64,000 bases of DNA, taken from the NCBI GenBank assembly GCA_027257055.1, contig JAPVLO010000115.1, positions 3,038,001 through 3,102,000 of the forward strand, in the 5' to 3' direction. This DNA comes from Cephalopachus bancanus. Lineage: Eukaryota; Chordata; Mammalia; Primates; Tarsiidae. The notes under the pieces were generated by a model. The model worked only from the letters and a program-made list of their open reading frames with translations. It did no database searches and was not told where the DNA came from. Below are positions 1 through 10,941 of the stretch, one piece after another. Positions within the stretch are counted from its first letter, which is position 1. Each line of letters starts with the position of its first letter. A program made the position numbers and the translations under genes.

Positions 1-639
1 CAGGCTAGCCCCGAACATACTTGGAGACCTCTCACAGGTGCACAGGGAACATGTGGATGAAACCTCAACAGGAAATGAGACAGTGTAGCAGAATCTCCCA
101 AGATGGGTCTTCTCCAGGTTAAAACCTGCTTCCTGTGATAACCTCTCCTAGTTCCATTGCATGGATTTGAGTTGGCAGGCAGGTGGAGGAGCTGGGCAGA
201 GAGAGCACAGGAGGTCAGGGAAACCATTCATTTGCTCAGCATTTACTGAGTATTTCTGTCCTTCTGGAATACACTGCCAGACTGTCTCTCTCTTCCTTCA
301 CACCTACTGTGTATCTGGCACAGAATTTGGCCTGGGGGATCCAAGACAAGTGAGGCTCAGATCTTTCTCACTCAGAGCTCCTATATGTCCTGGCAGTACT
401 ACCAAGTTTAACATCAAAGTGTTCCCTAGACGACTCATGTCCTCAACTGGGAACAGAAGGGATAGTTCTGCCCAACCCCTGTTTGACTCATTCCCTGTCA
501 GCCAAGTCAATCTGGTCCCTACCTAGTGGCCTTACTGCAATGCCTCCCACGAACACGTCTGACGTTCCTAGATATGTGTACATGGAGCTCTTGCTGGGCA
601 CTTTCTGTGCATATGTTGCATTTTTTTTCTTTTCACCAT

Positions 640-720
640 TGCCTTTGAGCTTCAGTGTTACTGTCACACCCATTTGTGGGTGATGCAACTGAGCTTCAGA
701 GAGGTCTCCTTGCAGCAGGC
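640..720 (-). mobile_element. MIR SINE fragment
   Basis: The core resembles the reverse of the MIR segment that reads as an 'acagatgaggaaactgag' motif, here degraded to a GATGCAACTGAGCTTCAGAGAGG string. MIRs are ancient tRNA-derived mammalian SINEs, long inactive. The edges are uncertain. Confidence 0.55.
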
Positions 721-2914
721 CACAGGGCTCTCACCTGCATATCTCTCCCCTGGACTTGCTTTATGTCAAGGCAGAGGTTAGAGGCTGCAGACCTGGGTCT
801 TCCTGGGCTAGGATGGGCTGTCTTGGCTGTAAAGTGACAAAGATTGTGCTCTTGGTGAGACTTTTGCATTTTCTCCCTCGCCAAGTGACTAAGACTAAGA
901 ACTGACCTCCCTCCTATCCCAGAGCTGCCAGGAATTTGTTTACTTCTGAACCCAAGAGCCCATATCCTGGGGAGAAGTTTGGGGCAGGAGCAAAAACATG
1001 TGACCAGCATCAGAGATGAGGCTCCCAGGAGCCTCTGTCTTCCGGCTGGGGTCCAAGAGGAAACATAGCCGCCTCCAGAACAGGCGGTGGAAGGAAGGTG
1101 CCAGCACAGCTGCCCGAGGTGGGGAGCTGGCCAGAGAGAGGCCCCTGTGGGTGAGAGGCAGCACATCTGTAGTGTCAAGCAGAGGCTGAGGGGAAAAGGG
1201 CCACTCAGGCCCGTGCATGCATCACTGGCACACCAGCGGCAGGGGATCTGGGCTGTGCCCACTACAGCTGGCCACCTGCAAAGCCTGTTGGGAAAACATA
1301 GGGAAAGAAAACAATTCCCTGGTCCTAGGAGACCTAGCAAAGTTCCTTTCATTGTCAAATTTTTGTTGAAAACAGACTCTATGCCAGGCACCAGGTCTTG
1401 CTCTCATAGATCTTACTTTCTTGTAGGGGAGACTGACAACATGAAAGAAAAAAGCAAATAGCATAACCATTTCAGATGCCTGCAAAAAAGACAGAATCAC
1501 TACTTTGGACTGGATGGTTAGGGAAGGCCTCTCTGCAGAGGCTACCTTGGAGGGGCCTATGAATGACCCCTATGCTGCCCCACAAGTATCCAGGGAAGAG
1601 CCACCACCCAGGCGAGACACCAGTTAGTGCAGCCGCCTGAGTGTGGTGCTTTTGAGGAGCAGGAAGATGTGAGTGCAAAGCCAAAGGCTGTGAGGAGGAT
1701 GGGGGGTGACGGGCCAAGCCCCCTACTCACATGCAGCCTGAGCCATCTCAGCGAGGAGTTGATTTCACACTCAGTGGTTTGGGAAGCCTTCAAAGAATTA
1801 AACTCTAAGATAATCAATCTGGCTGCCAGGTAGCTAATGAAGTTCCAGGAAGCAAAAGGAAAGGCAGGGCGATGGGAGCTGATAGAGTTCTTCTTTTAAT
1901 ATTATTTGCAGTCATTTCCAGGAGCCATTTTACACACCTAAATATCTAAGTATTTAGGGGATATCCAGATATTTCTGACAGGGGAGCTGGTTTCATCTTC
2001 GCGGAGCTCAAGGTGCAAATGGTGTTAACCTCTGCAGGTCTCCCTCTGTGGAGCCTGTGGCTAGGACCGGGCCTCTAGAAGCCTGTGTGGGTGGGACACA
2101 TCTGTGGACTCGGAGGTTCAATAAAAATAGTTAATACAGCACACCAGGCATCCCAGGAGACACACAGTGTTTCATCCAGAAGCCAACAGATTTCTTTAAA
2201 GTCTCTCCCTGTCTCTGTGCAGGCCTGACCATTGTTCCTGCCCATTGCGAGGCTGCTTGGCTTCCTGTTGAGACACTCTGTCTGGGAACAGACTCCCCTG
2301 GCAGGGTTGAAAGGGTGGGCTCGGGGCCTGGACCTCACCAGTGCAGCTTTCATGCGGCCTTTCATGAGTGTCTCCTAAACCACTTAGTGAGGAATTGCTG
2401 TTTCTCCAGAATGTACTGTCCTGCTGATCCCAGAAACCTGCAGGACAAAGGCTCCAAGAGGCTAACGGCTTGTCTGGCAAGTTGGGGAGGCCCATCTGCC
2501 CACATGCCTTCACACACCGCAAGGAGCAGGGACATAGCAGGCTCCACCCTGGTTGTGGATGGAGTTGCTCCTTGACAACCCTTTTTCTTCTTTTCTCTCA
2601 GACCTTCTCCTCTCTCCGATGGCAGGCACCCAGACAGGCCGCTGCAAGGCCAGGAGGGTAGCTAAGTTTTATTTTTGTCTCAATTCTACACAACTGGTAG
2701 TGGTTGCTTGAGAATAGTGTTAACAGGGCCTCAGGAAATAGCAAAGAGTGAAGTGATAAATGAGTGATGTCTGCCTTGAGGACAGGAGAAGATTGTGGAG
2801 GCCTGCACATTATTTATTTGCTAATCCTAACCAAGGCTGGCAAGATTGGAGATATCAGAAAGTGACCCGAGATACCACCAAATCTTCCTGTTCTTTGTAG
2901 CCGAGCCAAAGAAC

Positions 2915-2950
2915 TGGAGCTGGATCTGATCCTGCCTGCCTTCCGCTGAA
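2915..2950 (+). repeat. Left arm of a perfect 36-bp inverted repeat
   Basis: These 36 bases are the exact reverse complement of 3499-3534. Pairing stops at once on both sides. The arm is moderately GC-rich and not simple sequence, so chance identity is very unlikely. It is not a transposon end I recognise. See the right arm and the finding. Confidence 0.9.
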
Positions 2951-3498
2951 TCACTAGGCAAAACAGGTCCCCATATTCCAGTTAGCTCCCCTCCATGGAG
3001 GGGATCACAGGACAGTCCAAGGAGTGACCAAGGAGAATTGGTCAGCCTATACAGGCCTGCCCATTTCTTTCCTGGTGAAAAATTCCCTGACTATATAGCT
3101 ATTAAACGTTTCCAACCCAGAATCCTTTTGCAGGCATTTTCCACAGTAGACAATGTAACCTTTAGATCCCAGCTGATATATACCAAGCCAAATGGTAGGA
3201 GTTTCAATTAAATAAAATATAAAGCAAGTTTAATTTAAAAAAAACTTGGACATTTAAAATTATTAAAATTTCACTACAAATGAAACCAAGCAAAGAAAAA
3301 ATTTAAGTTGAATGAAAAAACTGATGAAAAGGCATCCCAAACACAACACTTTTGAAATGTAAGATGATTTGGTTTGGGCTTTTAATTTGATCTTAATGGA
3401 TATTAAGGTCCATCTTCAGAGGAGGAATATTTTAAAGGCACTTAGAGGACCTTTACTCTTTGGGCCTACATTCAAATCCAAATCTTCCATCTTCTAGC

Positions 3499-3534
3499 TT
3501 CAGCGGAAGGCAGGCAGGATCAGATCCAGCTCCA
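3499..3534 (-). repeat. Right arm of a perfect 36-bp inverted repeat
   Basis: Exact reverse complement of 2915-2950 with a 548-base spacer. It directly follows a CTTCTAGC string that looks like the middle of a degraded MIR, whose expected continuation is missing, so the arm may be an inserted copy of the left one. Confidence 0.9.
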
Positions 3535-4410
3535 CTTGAAAACAAATATGCATCTCTTAGTTGAGTGACAGGCTTAATGAGCAGCCACATTCCATTTTAA
3601 TTCTAGATTATTAGCAAGGACAGGATCACCATGGATGGTTGCACTGAATGTAAATCTGTAGTGAGATACTCTGCTATGTAACTTTTTCCAAAGAGATGAA
3701 GACATGTGGAGAGGAATTGTGCCTCTGAGCTTTCAAAGGTGGCATGTCCTGTCTTTCTGTGACTTCTCCTCTGAGGCAATGTTTATTAGCAAATAACCTC
3801 CTGAGAGGGCAAAATGGTATCAAATTCTTGAACTCTAAAAGAACCTCCTTAACAAATATATAACCCATTTGAATTGTCTATTTTTCCACTTACAAGATGC
3901 AGACTTTTCAAATCAGGTTTAATCAGAACCGATAAAGCCATTCTTAGGGTGGCACATCTGACTCACCGTGAAACCTGGGCCCTCCTTGCTGACTGCTCCG
4001 AAAGACACAGAACTAACATGAGCTACTGTCTACCTCTTTCCCAAAGGCTTATTAGTTTGAATAATGCATTTTGAGTAGATCTTGGGTAGACTCTGGACTT
4101 CAATGAGCCAGCATGTTTGCTGCCCGGCAGGGTGGAAGAGCCCCTCATTCGGCCATATAGAGCAAAGGACAGAGGAGTCCAGCAGCTGTCAACAGTCTTG
4201 ACAGTTTCTGCATTACACCCTGTGCTGAGCGCTCATCTGCCCATTTCATTGAATCCCCACAAAATCCCAGGTGAAGGAACTGCAGAAATTCCACTTTTAA
4301 CTCTAGAGCTGGAGGCATGACTTCTACATCCAACACTTGGGGCTTGACACATATTGTGAACTTTTTAAGCCAGTAATAATGACTCTTGCAAAAGGACAGG
4401 ATCGTTTGTA

Positions 4411-4472
4411 GAGTGACCAGCTTGTCCCAGTTTGCCCAGGTCTTTAGTTTTTGCATCAAAAGTCCTGCATCC
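4411..4472 (+). mobile_element. Ancient mammalian interspersed repeat, 5' part (split by L1)
   Basis: Text of the type 'GTGACCAGCTTGTCCCAG...AAGTCCTGCATCC' also appears in the same orientation at about 7.57-7.67 kb. The copy here is broken by the L1 at 4473-6097 and resumes at 6098. I recognise the sequence type as a widespread old mammalian repeat but cannot name its family with confidence. Confidence 0.6.
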
Positions 4473-4487
4473 AAAAGAAACAAAGCA

Positions 4488-4690
4488 ACAACTTGGCGAG
4501 ACCTCATCTCTACAATAAATCAAAAATTAGCCGGGCATGGTAGCGCACACCTGTAGTTCCAGCTACTCGGAAGGCTGAGGCAGAAGGATCGCTGGAGCCC
4601 AGCAGGTTGAGGCTGTGGTGGCTGGGAGCGGCCACTGCACTCCAGTCTGGGCAACAGAGTGAGACTCCAACTCAAAAAAAAAAAAAAAAA
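4488..4690 (+). mobile_element. Alu, 5'-truncated, nested in L1
   Basis: Starts in the left arm (AACTTGGCGAGACCTC) and contains linker, right arm and an A-tail of about 17. The duplications AAAAGAAACAAAGCA at 4473-4487 and 4687-4701 flank it exactly, and the L1 reading resumes after the second copy. It belongs to the main Alu subfamily of this window (terminal CCAACTCA). Confidence 0.93.
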
Positions 4691-4701
4691 GAAACAAAGC
4701 A

Positions 4702-5910
4702 GGAGGTATCACACTTCCAGACTTTGAACTTTACTATAAGGTTATAGTGATCAAAACAGCCTGGTATTGGTACAAGAACAGGCATATAGACCAATGGCGT
4801 AGGATAGAGATTCCGGAAACAGCCTCAATTTCTCAGCCAACTCATCTTTGACAAACCCTCCAACAACAACCACTGGGAAGAGGAGAACCTATTCAGTGAA
4901 TGGTACTGGGAAAACTGGCTGATCACATGCAGAAGATTGAAACAGGACCCCTACCTATCACCATACACAAAAATTAACTCTAAATGGATCAAAGACCTAA
5001 ACGTAAAGCCTCAAACTATAAGAATCTTAAAAAATGCAGGAGATACCCTTATGGAACTTGGAACTAACAACCAAATCCTGATCAAAACCCTAAGCTCCCA
5101 TACCATAAGAAATAAGATAGACAAATGGGACTTCATCAAACTGATGAGCTTCTGCAAAGCGGAAGACACTGTCAAGAGAGCAGGGAGACAGCCCACAGAA
5201 TGGGAAAAAATATTTGCCAACTGTATATCTGACAAAGGCCTAACATCTAGGATCTCTAAAGAACTCAAACGCGCCGAAAGGAAAAAAACAAACAGCCCCA
5301 TTAAAAAGCGGGAAAAGACATGAATAGACACTTCTCAAAAGAAAATATACAGGCAGCCAACAGAAACATGATAAAGTGCTCAGTCTCACTCATCATCAGA
5401 GAAATGCAAATCAAAACCACACTGAGATTCCGCCTAGTCCCAGTAAGAATGGCCATCATTAATAAAACAAACAACAACAGATGCTGGGGAGGATGCGGAG
5501 AAAAAGGAACGCCTCTACACTGCCGGTAGGAATGCAAACTAGTGCAACCTCTTTGAAAGACAGTGTGACGATTTCTGAAAGAACTAGAAATTGACCTTCC
5601 ATATGACCCAGCAATTCCCCTATTGGGAATATACCCGGAGGAACTCAAATCATTCTACACAAAAGATGCCTGCACACATATGTTTGTTGCAGCTCTATTC
5701 ACAATAGCAAAAACATGGAACCAATCATGTTGCTCATTGAAGCTGGACTGGATAAAGAAAATGTGGTACATACACACAATGGAATATTATGCAGTCATAA
5801 AGAAGGACAAACATATGGACTTCACAGCAACATGGATGGATTTAGAGTCAATCATACTCAGTGATCTATCACAGAAACAAAAACAGAATATCATCTGTCC
5901 TCACTCATAA
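4702..5910 (+). pseudogene. L1 ORF2 C-terminal fragment, broken
   Basis: Successive open pieces at 4937-5323, 5320-5529 and 5623-5910 translate to the C-terminal third of L1 ORF2p, the endonuclease/reverse transcriptase of L1. Visible landmarks are PLPIPYTKINSKWI-like text (here DPYLSPYTKINSKWIKDLNV), the cysteine-rich motif [14 protein letters not shown], and [20 protein letters not shown] text. The endonuclease and catalytic RT parts are absent through 5' truncation. Stops and frame changes between the pieces show it is dead. Confidence 0.9.
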
Positions 5911-6097
5911 GCGAACCTTGAGCAATTATCATAACACTATAAGAAAGGGATTGGCAGTAGTGGGAAACTGCCAGGGGAGGGGAGTGGGATTGGCAGTTAA
6001 AGGAAACTGCTAGGGGAGGGAGGGGCACACCTCATCAACAAGGGTATCCCACAACTTTAAAAAAAAATACTTTTCCAAGTTTAAAAAAAAAAAGAAA

Positions 6098-6150
6098 GAA
6101 AGTCCTGCCTCCCAGGACACACCCCTCAGTACAGGATAAACCGCGATGTT
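6098..6150 (+). mobile_element. Ancient mammalian interspersed repeat, 3' part
   Basis: Continues the repeat interrupted at 4472: TCCCAGGACACACCCCTCAG here matches the order of CTGGGAAACCCCTCAGC in the uninterrupted copy near 7.62 kb. Confidence 0.55.
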
Positions 6151-6934
6151 TGCTGAGCCTATTTCTAAATGCCCAAGAAGGAACACACACAGACGCCCCA
6201 GACAGTGCCTTGCACCTCCAGGGAAGCTTCTGGAGGAACACCCAGTCTCTCTGGAGACCCTGTCTCTCTTCCACCTCCCCTCCTTTTGCCAAAGCAAGGG
6301 CAGAGCACGGGGCTGGTTCCCAGGAAGAGTTCACTACGCCTCGTATCCTCCAGCCCTGAGCGAGGAGCCGTCCTCCTCACACACAGCTCTGCTGGAGAGC
6401 CACAGCCTTTGCATCACGGGGCTATCTGTGAGCAAAATTTATGAGTCGTGTTTCCACTGGATCCAGCCTTTTAACCCTGGGAGTACTTAATTGCCTTCTC
6501 CAGGTTTCGCTTTAATAACCAGCTTGACTCTTGCCAATTTTGGCTGAAATGAGAAGCTCTGAATGTGTGACTGGGAACGGAAAGCTCATTTACTTGATAC
6601 TTGATACAGCTAGTGCCAAATCCTTAATTCATGAATTTCACTTATTGTGGCATCGTTTTCTAAATGATGGTCAGAAATTTACTTTACATGTAAAACTTTC
6701 AAACTCAGAGGATATCCTCAAAGCTGAATTTTTAGAAATGATGCCTTCCCTGAAGGCACACTTAGGGAGAATTTCTGACCATGAATTATGGAATGGCCTT
6801 GGAATGCTTGGTCTCTCCCAGAGGACCTCGGCCTTTCTTTTGGGGCGTCCTGGACCCCACACTCCACTTTCCAAAGTTAGCATGGAGTAAGGTGTGGACA
6901 TCTGGTTCCTGTTTCTGGATTCAAAATTGATCTG

Positions 6935-6990
6935 CTGGGTGATTCTTGGCAAGTCACTTAACCTCTCTGAGCTTAAGTTTCCCTAATCCT
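6935..6990 (+). mobile_element. MIR SINE core fragment
   Basis: The string CTTGGCAAGTCACTTAACC, followed by CTCTCTGAGCTTAAGTTTCCC, is the conserved core of MIR in sense orientation. Confidence 0.7.
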
Positions 6991-7569
6991 GGCTCACCAG
7001 ACCCCTCTCATGGGGAGGGAACGGGTGGCCAGTTAATGAGCAGGTGTTTTGGGGAGGGAGGGAGGGCTCCGCCTATGGCACAGCCTAAGAGAATCCCAAG
7101 AGAAACAGGGGACAAGCGGGGGGTGGGGGATGAGGGGACTGCAAATCAGGGGACTGCACAGCAGTAGCTAAGCACAGTGGCTTGAAGCAGGGAAGAAGTT
7201 ATTTCTAGAATCCCTCATGTTTTATTCCAAGACCATTGCATCTCCTTGTACAATCTCAACCCAAGTCTTGTGGGTTCTCCAAGGCCCCCCTGAGCGCTCT
7301 TGCGCTCACACAGCCTTTCATAACTCCCTTTGGCTCATGCGGCCCCCTCCTCTCCTGAATGGGCCATGCATCCACATGATTCTCGGCCCTCCCCTAAGTC
7401 TGAAAGCATTCCTACAGTGATATCTCCATGTGCCACAGGCTTCACAGGGTCTTGTCACATTCATTTCTCTCTCATGCTACCGTGGAGGGTTTCTTGTGAT
7501 TATTTCCTTGTTGCAGATTAGGAAACAGAGGCATATTGGAGGTTTAGACACTCTTAGGATGGCCAATTT

Positions 7570-7675
7570 GTTCTTGTTTGTCTGGGACTTTCCTGGTTTT
7601 AGCTCCGGAAGTCCTGCATCTGGGAAACCCCTCAGCCCCGGGCAAACTAAAGCAGTTGGTCACCTTAGTGTGAAG
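7570..7675 (+). mobile_element. Ancient mammalian interspersed repeat, uninterrupted copy
   Basis: Same order of motifs as 4411-4472 plus 6098-6150 (TTGTCTGGGACTTTCC, GGAAGTCCTGCATCTGGG, CCCCTCAGCCCCGGGC, GTTGGTCACC). It serves as an empty-site reference for the L1 at 4473. Confidence 0.55.
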
Positions 7676-8560
7676 GCACGTGTCAGCCTGGCCCAAATAA
7701 GTGCTCTTTCCTCAGTGCTCCTGGCTCCTCTTCTTATCCAATCCTCAGCCCCAAGTTCCCAGGCAGACTCGACTCCCCAGGATAGCAACTGGGATTTAAA
7801 ACTTTGTTGTTTAAGAGACCCCAGAATAGAGTGGCGCTGGATTAGCATTTTCCAATTAGAATAAAATCATATTCCATGGTGGGAAGATCAAGTTTCCTTT
7901 AATGGCTTAGCTGGGTTGCTCTTGTTAAGCTATTTTAGGGAAATGTCTTACACAATTCAGCGCTATCGGGACAGGCACTTTCAAACTCATTTCATCCCTG
8001 TTCTCTTATCAACAAGGAAACAAGTCAGCAAAATGGAGTTTTAAGCTCTTTAGGTTTCTAAGCAAGAGCCACCTGCCATCCTCAATCTATGTAGCTCCAA
8101 ATGTGCTAATAACAAAATAAAACTTTGGAAAGGCACCTCTGCTACCATGAAACTTTGTGATTTAGGGCTTAGGATTGCACATCGATCTCTCAAGGCCCCT
8201 TGTTTTAATTTAGACACTTGTTTAACAGCGTATGCATGCTGGTACTACCTCACTTGGAAAAATCCATATTGAACACAAACCTCAGATGACCAATTATCAG
8301 ATTCCGTCTCCACAACCATGGGCAGCAGACAGAGGACCTGTTATAAGGAGAATCTCAACAGCTGCCTTAGGCCTCAAGAGTTAGAGTTAAAAGAGTGCCT
8401 GTAGATACCCACCTAAGACGTGGATGGAGCCTGCCTATAAGACAGAAGGGATTGACAGAAGATCCAGGAGGGTTTAGAGCACCCAGTTTCTTTCTGCCAA
8501 AGGCCAGCAGGAGAGCATTTGGCTTATCTTTTTGACCTCACGCAGAATAATGATCAGAAG

Positions 8561-8692
8561 CAGCAAAGAATGGTGGTTAGTTTCACAGACTCTGCTATGT
8601 GACTTTGATCTTACAAATTAATCTCTCTGAGTTTTAGTTTCCTCATCTGTAAGGCAGAAATAAAAATACATTTTATAAGACTATCATGAGGA
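8561..8692 (+). mobile_element. MIR SINE, 5' part (split by Alu)
   Basis: TGGTGGTTAG ... TATGTGACTTTGATC ... TTTCCTCATCTGTAAGGCAG follows the MIR consensus order. An Alu interrupts it and MIR resumes at 9003. Confidence 0.8.
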
Positions 8693-8986
8693 GCAGGGCT
8701 CGGTGGCTCAGTCTGTAATCCGCTCTTTGGGAGGCTGAGGTGAGTGGATTGCCTGAGCCCGCGGGTTAGAGACCCGCCTGGGCAACTTGGCAAGACCTCA
8801 TCTACACAATAAATCAAAAAAATTAGCTGGGCGTGGTAGCGCGCGCCTGTAGTTCCAGCTACTTGGAAGGCTGAGGCGGAAGGATGGCTGGAGCCCGGCA
8901 GGTCGAGGCTGCGGTGACCGGGAGCGGCCACTGCACTCCAGTCTGGGTGACAGAGTGAGACTCCAACTCAAAAAAAAAAAAAAAAA
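8693..8986 (+). mobile_element. Alu, full-length dimer
   Basis: Full left and right arms of the window's main Alu subfamily with the ACAATAAATC linker and an A-tail of about 19. Target duplications AAGACTATCATGAGGA lie at 8677-8692 and 8987-9002 and are identical, so the insertion is relatively recent. It sits inside a MIR. Confidence 0.96.
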
Positions 8987-9002
8987 AAGACTATCATGAG
9001 GA

Positions 9003-9070
9003 TGCAATGAGAAACATGCAAAGAGTTGAAACGTAGTAAGCATTCAAAGCATGGTAGCTGTTATTACTAG
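9003..9070 (+). mobile_element. MIR SINE, 3' part
   Basis: GATGCAATGAGAAACATGCA ... AGTAAGCATTCAAAG ... GTTATTACTA matches the end of MIR (the 'agtaagcgctcaataaatg' region) and completes the copy begun at 8561. Confidence 0.75.
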
Positions 9071-9434
9071 TTGAGCTTATGGGAAGCTGTGGTCTCGTTG
9101 GATCCCGTTGCCACTGCACCCAGTGAGGGCTCAGCCAGGCTGGAGTGGGCAGTTGGTATAAGAATATCTATCCACTGTCTTACTTACCACTTGCCTCTCT
9201 GCACCAGTGACAGCTAGAATTACATGGACTTGTGCCCAACCTGGCCTTCAGAGACAGACAACTTTTCCACTGAATTCCATCATGTGGGATGAGTGTTGAC
9301 TTTTCACACAGAGTGTTGGCATGTTAGCCTTTGTTTCTAGCATGTTTACAGTAAACCTGAATGTTAGAATCAATATTCCCTGGACAACAATCTCCTTGTT
9401 TCCTCATGAAACCGATTCTTGTGCAATTTCTTTC

Positions 9435-9473
<39 letters not shown>

Positions 9474-9717
9474 GTGTGTGTGTGTGTGAGTGTGTGAATG
9501 GGTGTGTGTTTAAGCCGCAAAAAATTGTTCCATGGCAGTATTCCTCAGGGTTACTGAACTTCTTCATAGACATTGCAGCAGCCCTAAGTAAACACAAGGA
9601 ACACTTTGAATCTTAAGTCATGATCTCTTACAGGAATATCTGAATTAGCTAGAGACCAGACTTCCAATAAGGTCAACCATTCAACTTTTCCACAGAAGCC
9701 ATAAGACTTGAGAGAGG
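9071..9717. other. Unique DNA around a TG microsatellite
   Basis: Apart from the (TG)n tract I see no gene or named repeat. Confidence 0.5.
9436..9512 (+). repeat. (TG)n microsatellite
   Basis: About 35 TG units with single interruptions (GCG, GAG, GAATG). Long enough to be polymorphic. Confidence 0.97.
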
Positions 9718-10152
9718 GAAGCAATCCAAGTGCCCACAGACAGATGAATGGAATAATATTCCACAATGGAATATTATTCAGCTTTCAAACAGGAGGAAAT
9801 TCTGACAGATGCATGGATGAAGTTTGAGGGTATTATGCTGAATGAGATAAGCCAGTCACAAAAAGACAAACACTGCATTATCTCACTTATATAAAGTATG
9901 TAGCATAGTCAAAATCACAAACTCAGAAAGCAGAGTAGTTGTTGCCAGGGGCAGGAGGAGGAAGGAAAGTGGAGCTATTGTTTAATGGGCACAGAGTTCT
10001 GGTTTACAAGATGAAAAAGAGTTCTGGAGATGAATGGTGGAGATGGCAGCACAACATTAACGAGTGTCTAGTATTTAACACCACTGAACTGAACACTTAG
10101 AATGGTTCATGTGGTAAATTCTATGTTATGTATATTATACTGCAATTAAAAA
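9718..10152 (+). mobile_element. Old L1 3' end (L1M type)
   Basis: AATGGAATATTATTCAGC is the L1 ORF2 C-terminal signature. AATGAGATAAGCCAGTCACA, TTGCCAGGGGCAGGAGG and the final TATATTATACTGCAATTAAA are typical of old mammalian L1 3' UTRs. It is heavily diverged and 5'-truncated. Confidence 0.85.
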
Positions 10153-10510
10153 ATGATTGGGAAAAAAGACCTCAGAAAAGTTTAAGTAGCTGTCAGAAAG
10201 CCCATGTACAATAAGCCACACCCAGGACAGAAGTAGACACAAGAGTGGACAAGCAATAAAAAGGAAGCAGAGAAGAATTGTTTGTAAAAGCAGAACAGTT
10301 AGAGAACTTTTCAGGCAAGGCCAATCAGCCCTGCATACTGCAAGACCCCCAGGAATATTACTGAATGCAAGAACCCAGGAAAATAACATCTGTTTACAAT
10401 GAAAACCCCAAGTCTACATGAAATTGTGACTTGTGTCTAAGGGCAATTTACTAAGTAGGGAGGGGAACATATCTTTATAAAAATAGTCGCTTAAAAAAAT
10501 AAAATTTTTC
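10153..10510. other. Unique DNA
   Basis: No gene or repeat recognised. Confidence 0.5.
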
Positions 10511-10941
10511 TGGGTGCAATGGCTCATGCCTATACTCCTAGCATTTTGGGAGGCTGAGGCAGGAGGATTACTTGATCCTAGGAGTTCAAGGCCAACCTGG
10601 CAACATAAGAGACCATGTTCTCTACCAAAAAAACAATCATTAATTTAGCCAGGCGTGTTGGTACACACCTATAGTCCCAGCTACACTGGAGAATGAAGCA
10701 GAAGCATCGCCTGAGCCCAGGAGTTCAAGGCCAGCCTGGCAACATAAGAGACCATGTTCTCTACCAAAAAAAAATCATTAATTTAGCCAGGCGTGTTGGT
10801 ACACACCTATAGTCCCAGCTACTCTGGAGATTGAAGCATAAGCATTGCCTGAGCCCAGGAGCTTGAGTCTGTGGTGAGCCATGATCATCCCACAGCACTC
10901 CAGCCTGGGTGACAAAGTGAGACCTGAACTAAAGGAAATTA
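10511..10941 (+). mobile_element. AluJ-like element with internal tandem duplication
   Basis: An old dimeric Alu whose middle, from the left-arm box B region through the linker into the right arm, is present twice in tandem. The motif AGGAGTTCAAGGCC starts the units at 10580 and 10719, and the pattern recurs at 10857, giving units of 139 and 138 bases that are about 95% alike. The result is a trimer-like element. It ends in a degraded tail. Confidence 0.92.

Larger units (their letters stand above)
1..4470. other. Non-coding, mostly unique DNA
   Basis: No frame here resembles a known protein. The longest open frame (231 codons on the reverse strand near 0.7-1.4 kb) has no domain or low-complexity structure and overlaps an old MIR remnant, so I read it as chance. 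Recognisable pieces inside are listed separately: a MIR near 0.64 kb, an inverted repeat with arms at 2.9 and 3.5 kb, and part of an ancient repeat at 4.41 kb. The stretch from about 3.17 to 3.43 kb is A+T-rich. The rest shows nothing I can name. Confidence 0.6.
4473..6097 (+). mobile_element. 5'-truncated L1 retrotransposon with nested Alu
   Basis: The element begins inside ORF2 and runs to a 3' UTR and an A-rich tail ending in AAAGAAA. It is flanked by imperfect 15-bp duplications, AAAAGTCCTGCATCC at 4458-4472 and GAAAGTCCTGCCTCC at 6098-6112, as expected for target-primed reverse transcription. Its 3' UTR holds two tandem copies of a roughly 45-base GATTGGCAGT...GGGGAGGG unit (about 5949-6030). 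An Alu is nested near its 5' end. It is related to the L1 3' ends at 20.55, 36.6 and 37.8 kb, so it belongs to the lineage's own L1 family. Confidence 0.93.
6151..8560. other. Non-coding, mostly unique DNA
   Basis: Holds a short MIR piece near 6.94 kb and an uninterrupted copy of the ancient repeat near 7.6 kb. Overlapping open frames at 6.0-6.5 kb have no recognisable domain. Confidence 0.55.

Noticed and set aside
696..1391. Open frame of 231 codons on the reverse strand
   Set aside because: No domain, no homology I recognise, unusual composition, overlaps a MIR remnant, and several other frames are open in the same stretch. Treated as chance.
9436..9512. CRISPR-like or other array
   Set aside because: It is a dinucleotide microsatellite. 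No spaced direct repeats with unique spacers occur anywhere in the window.
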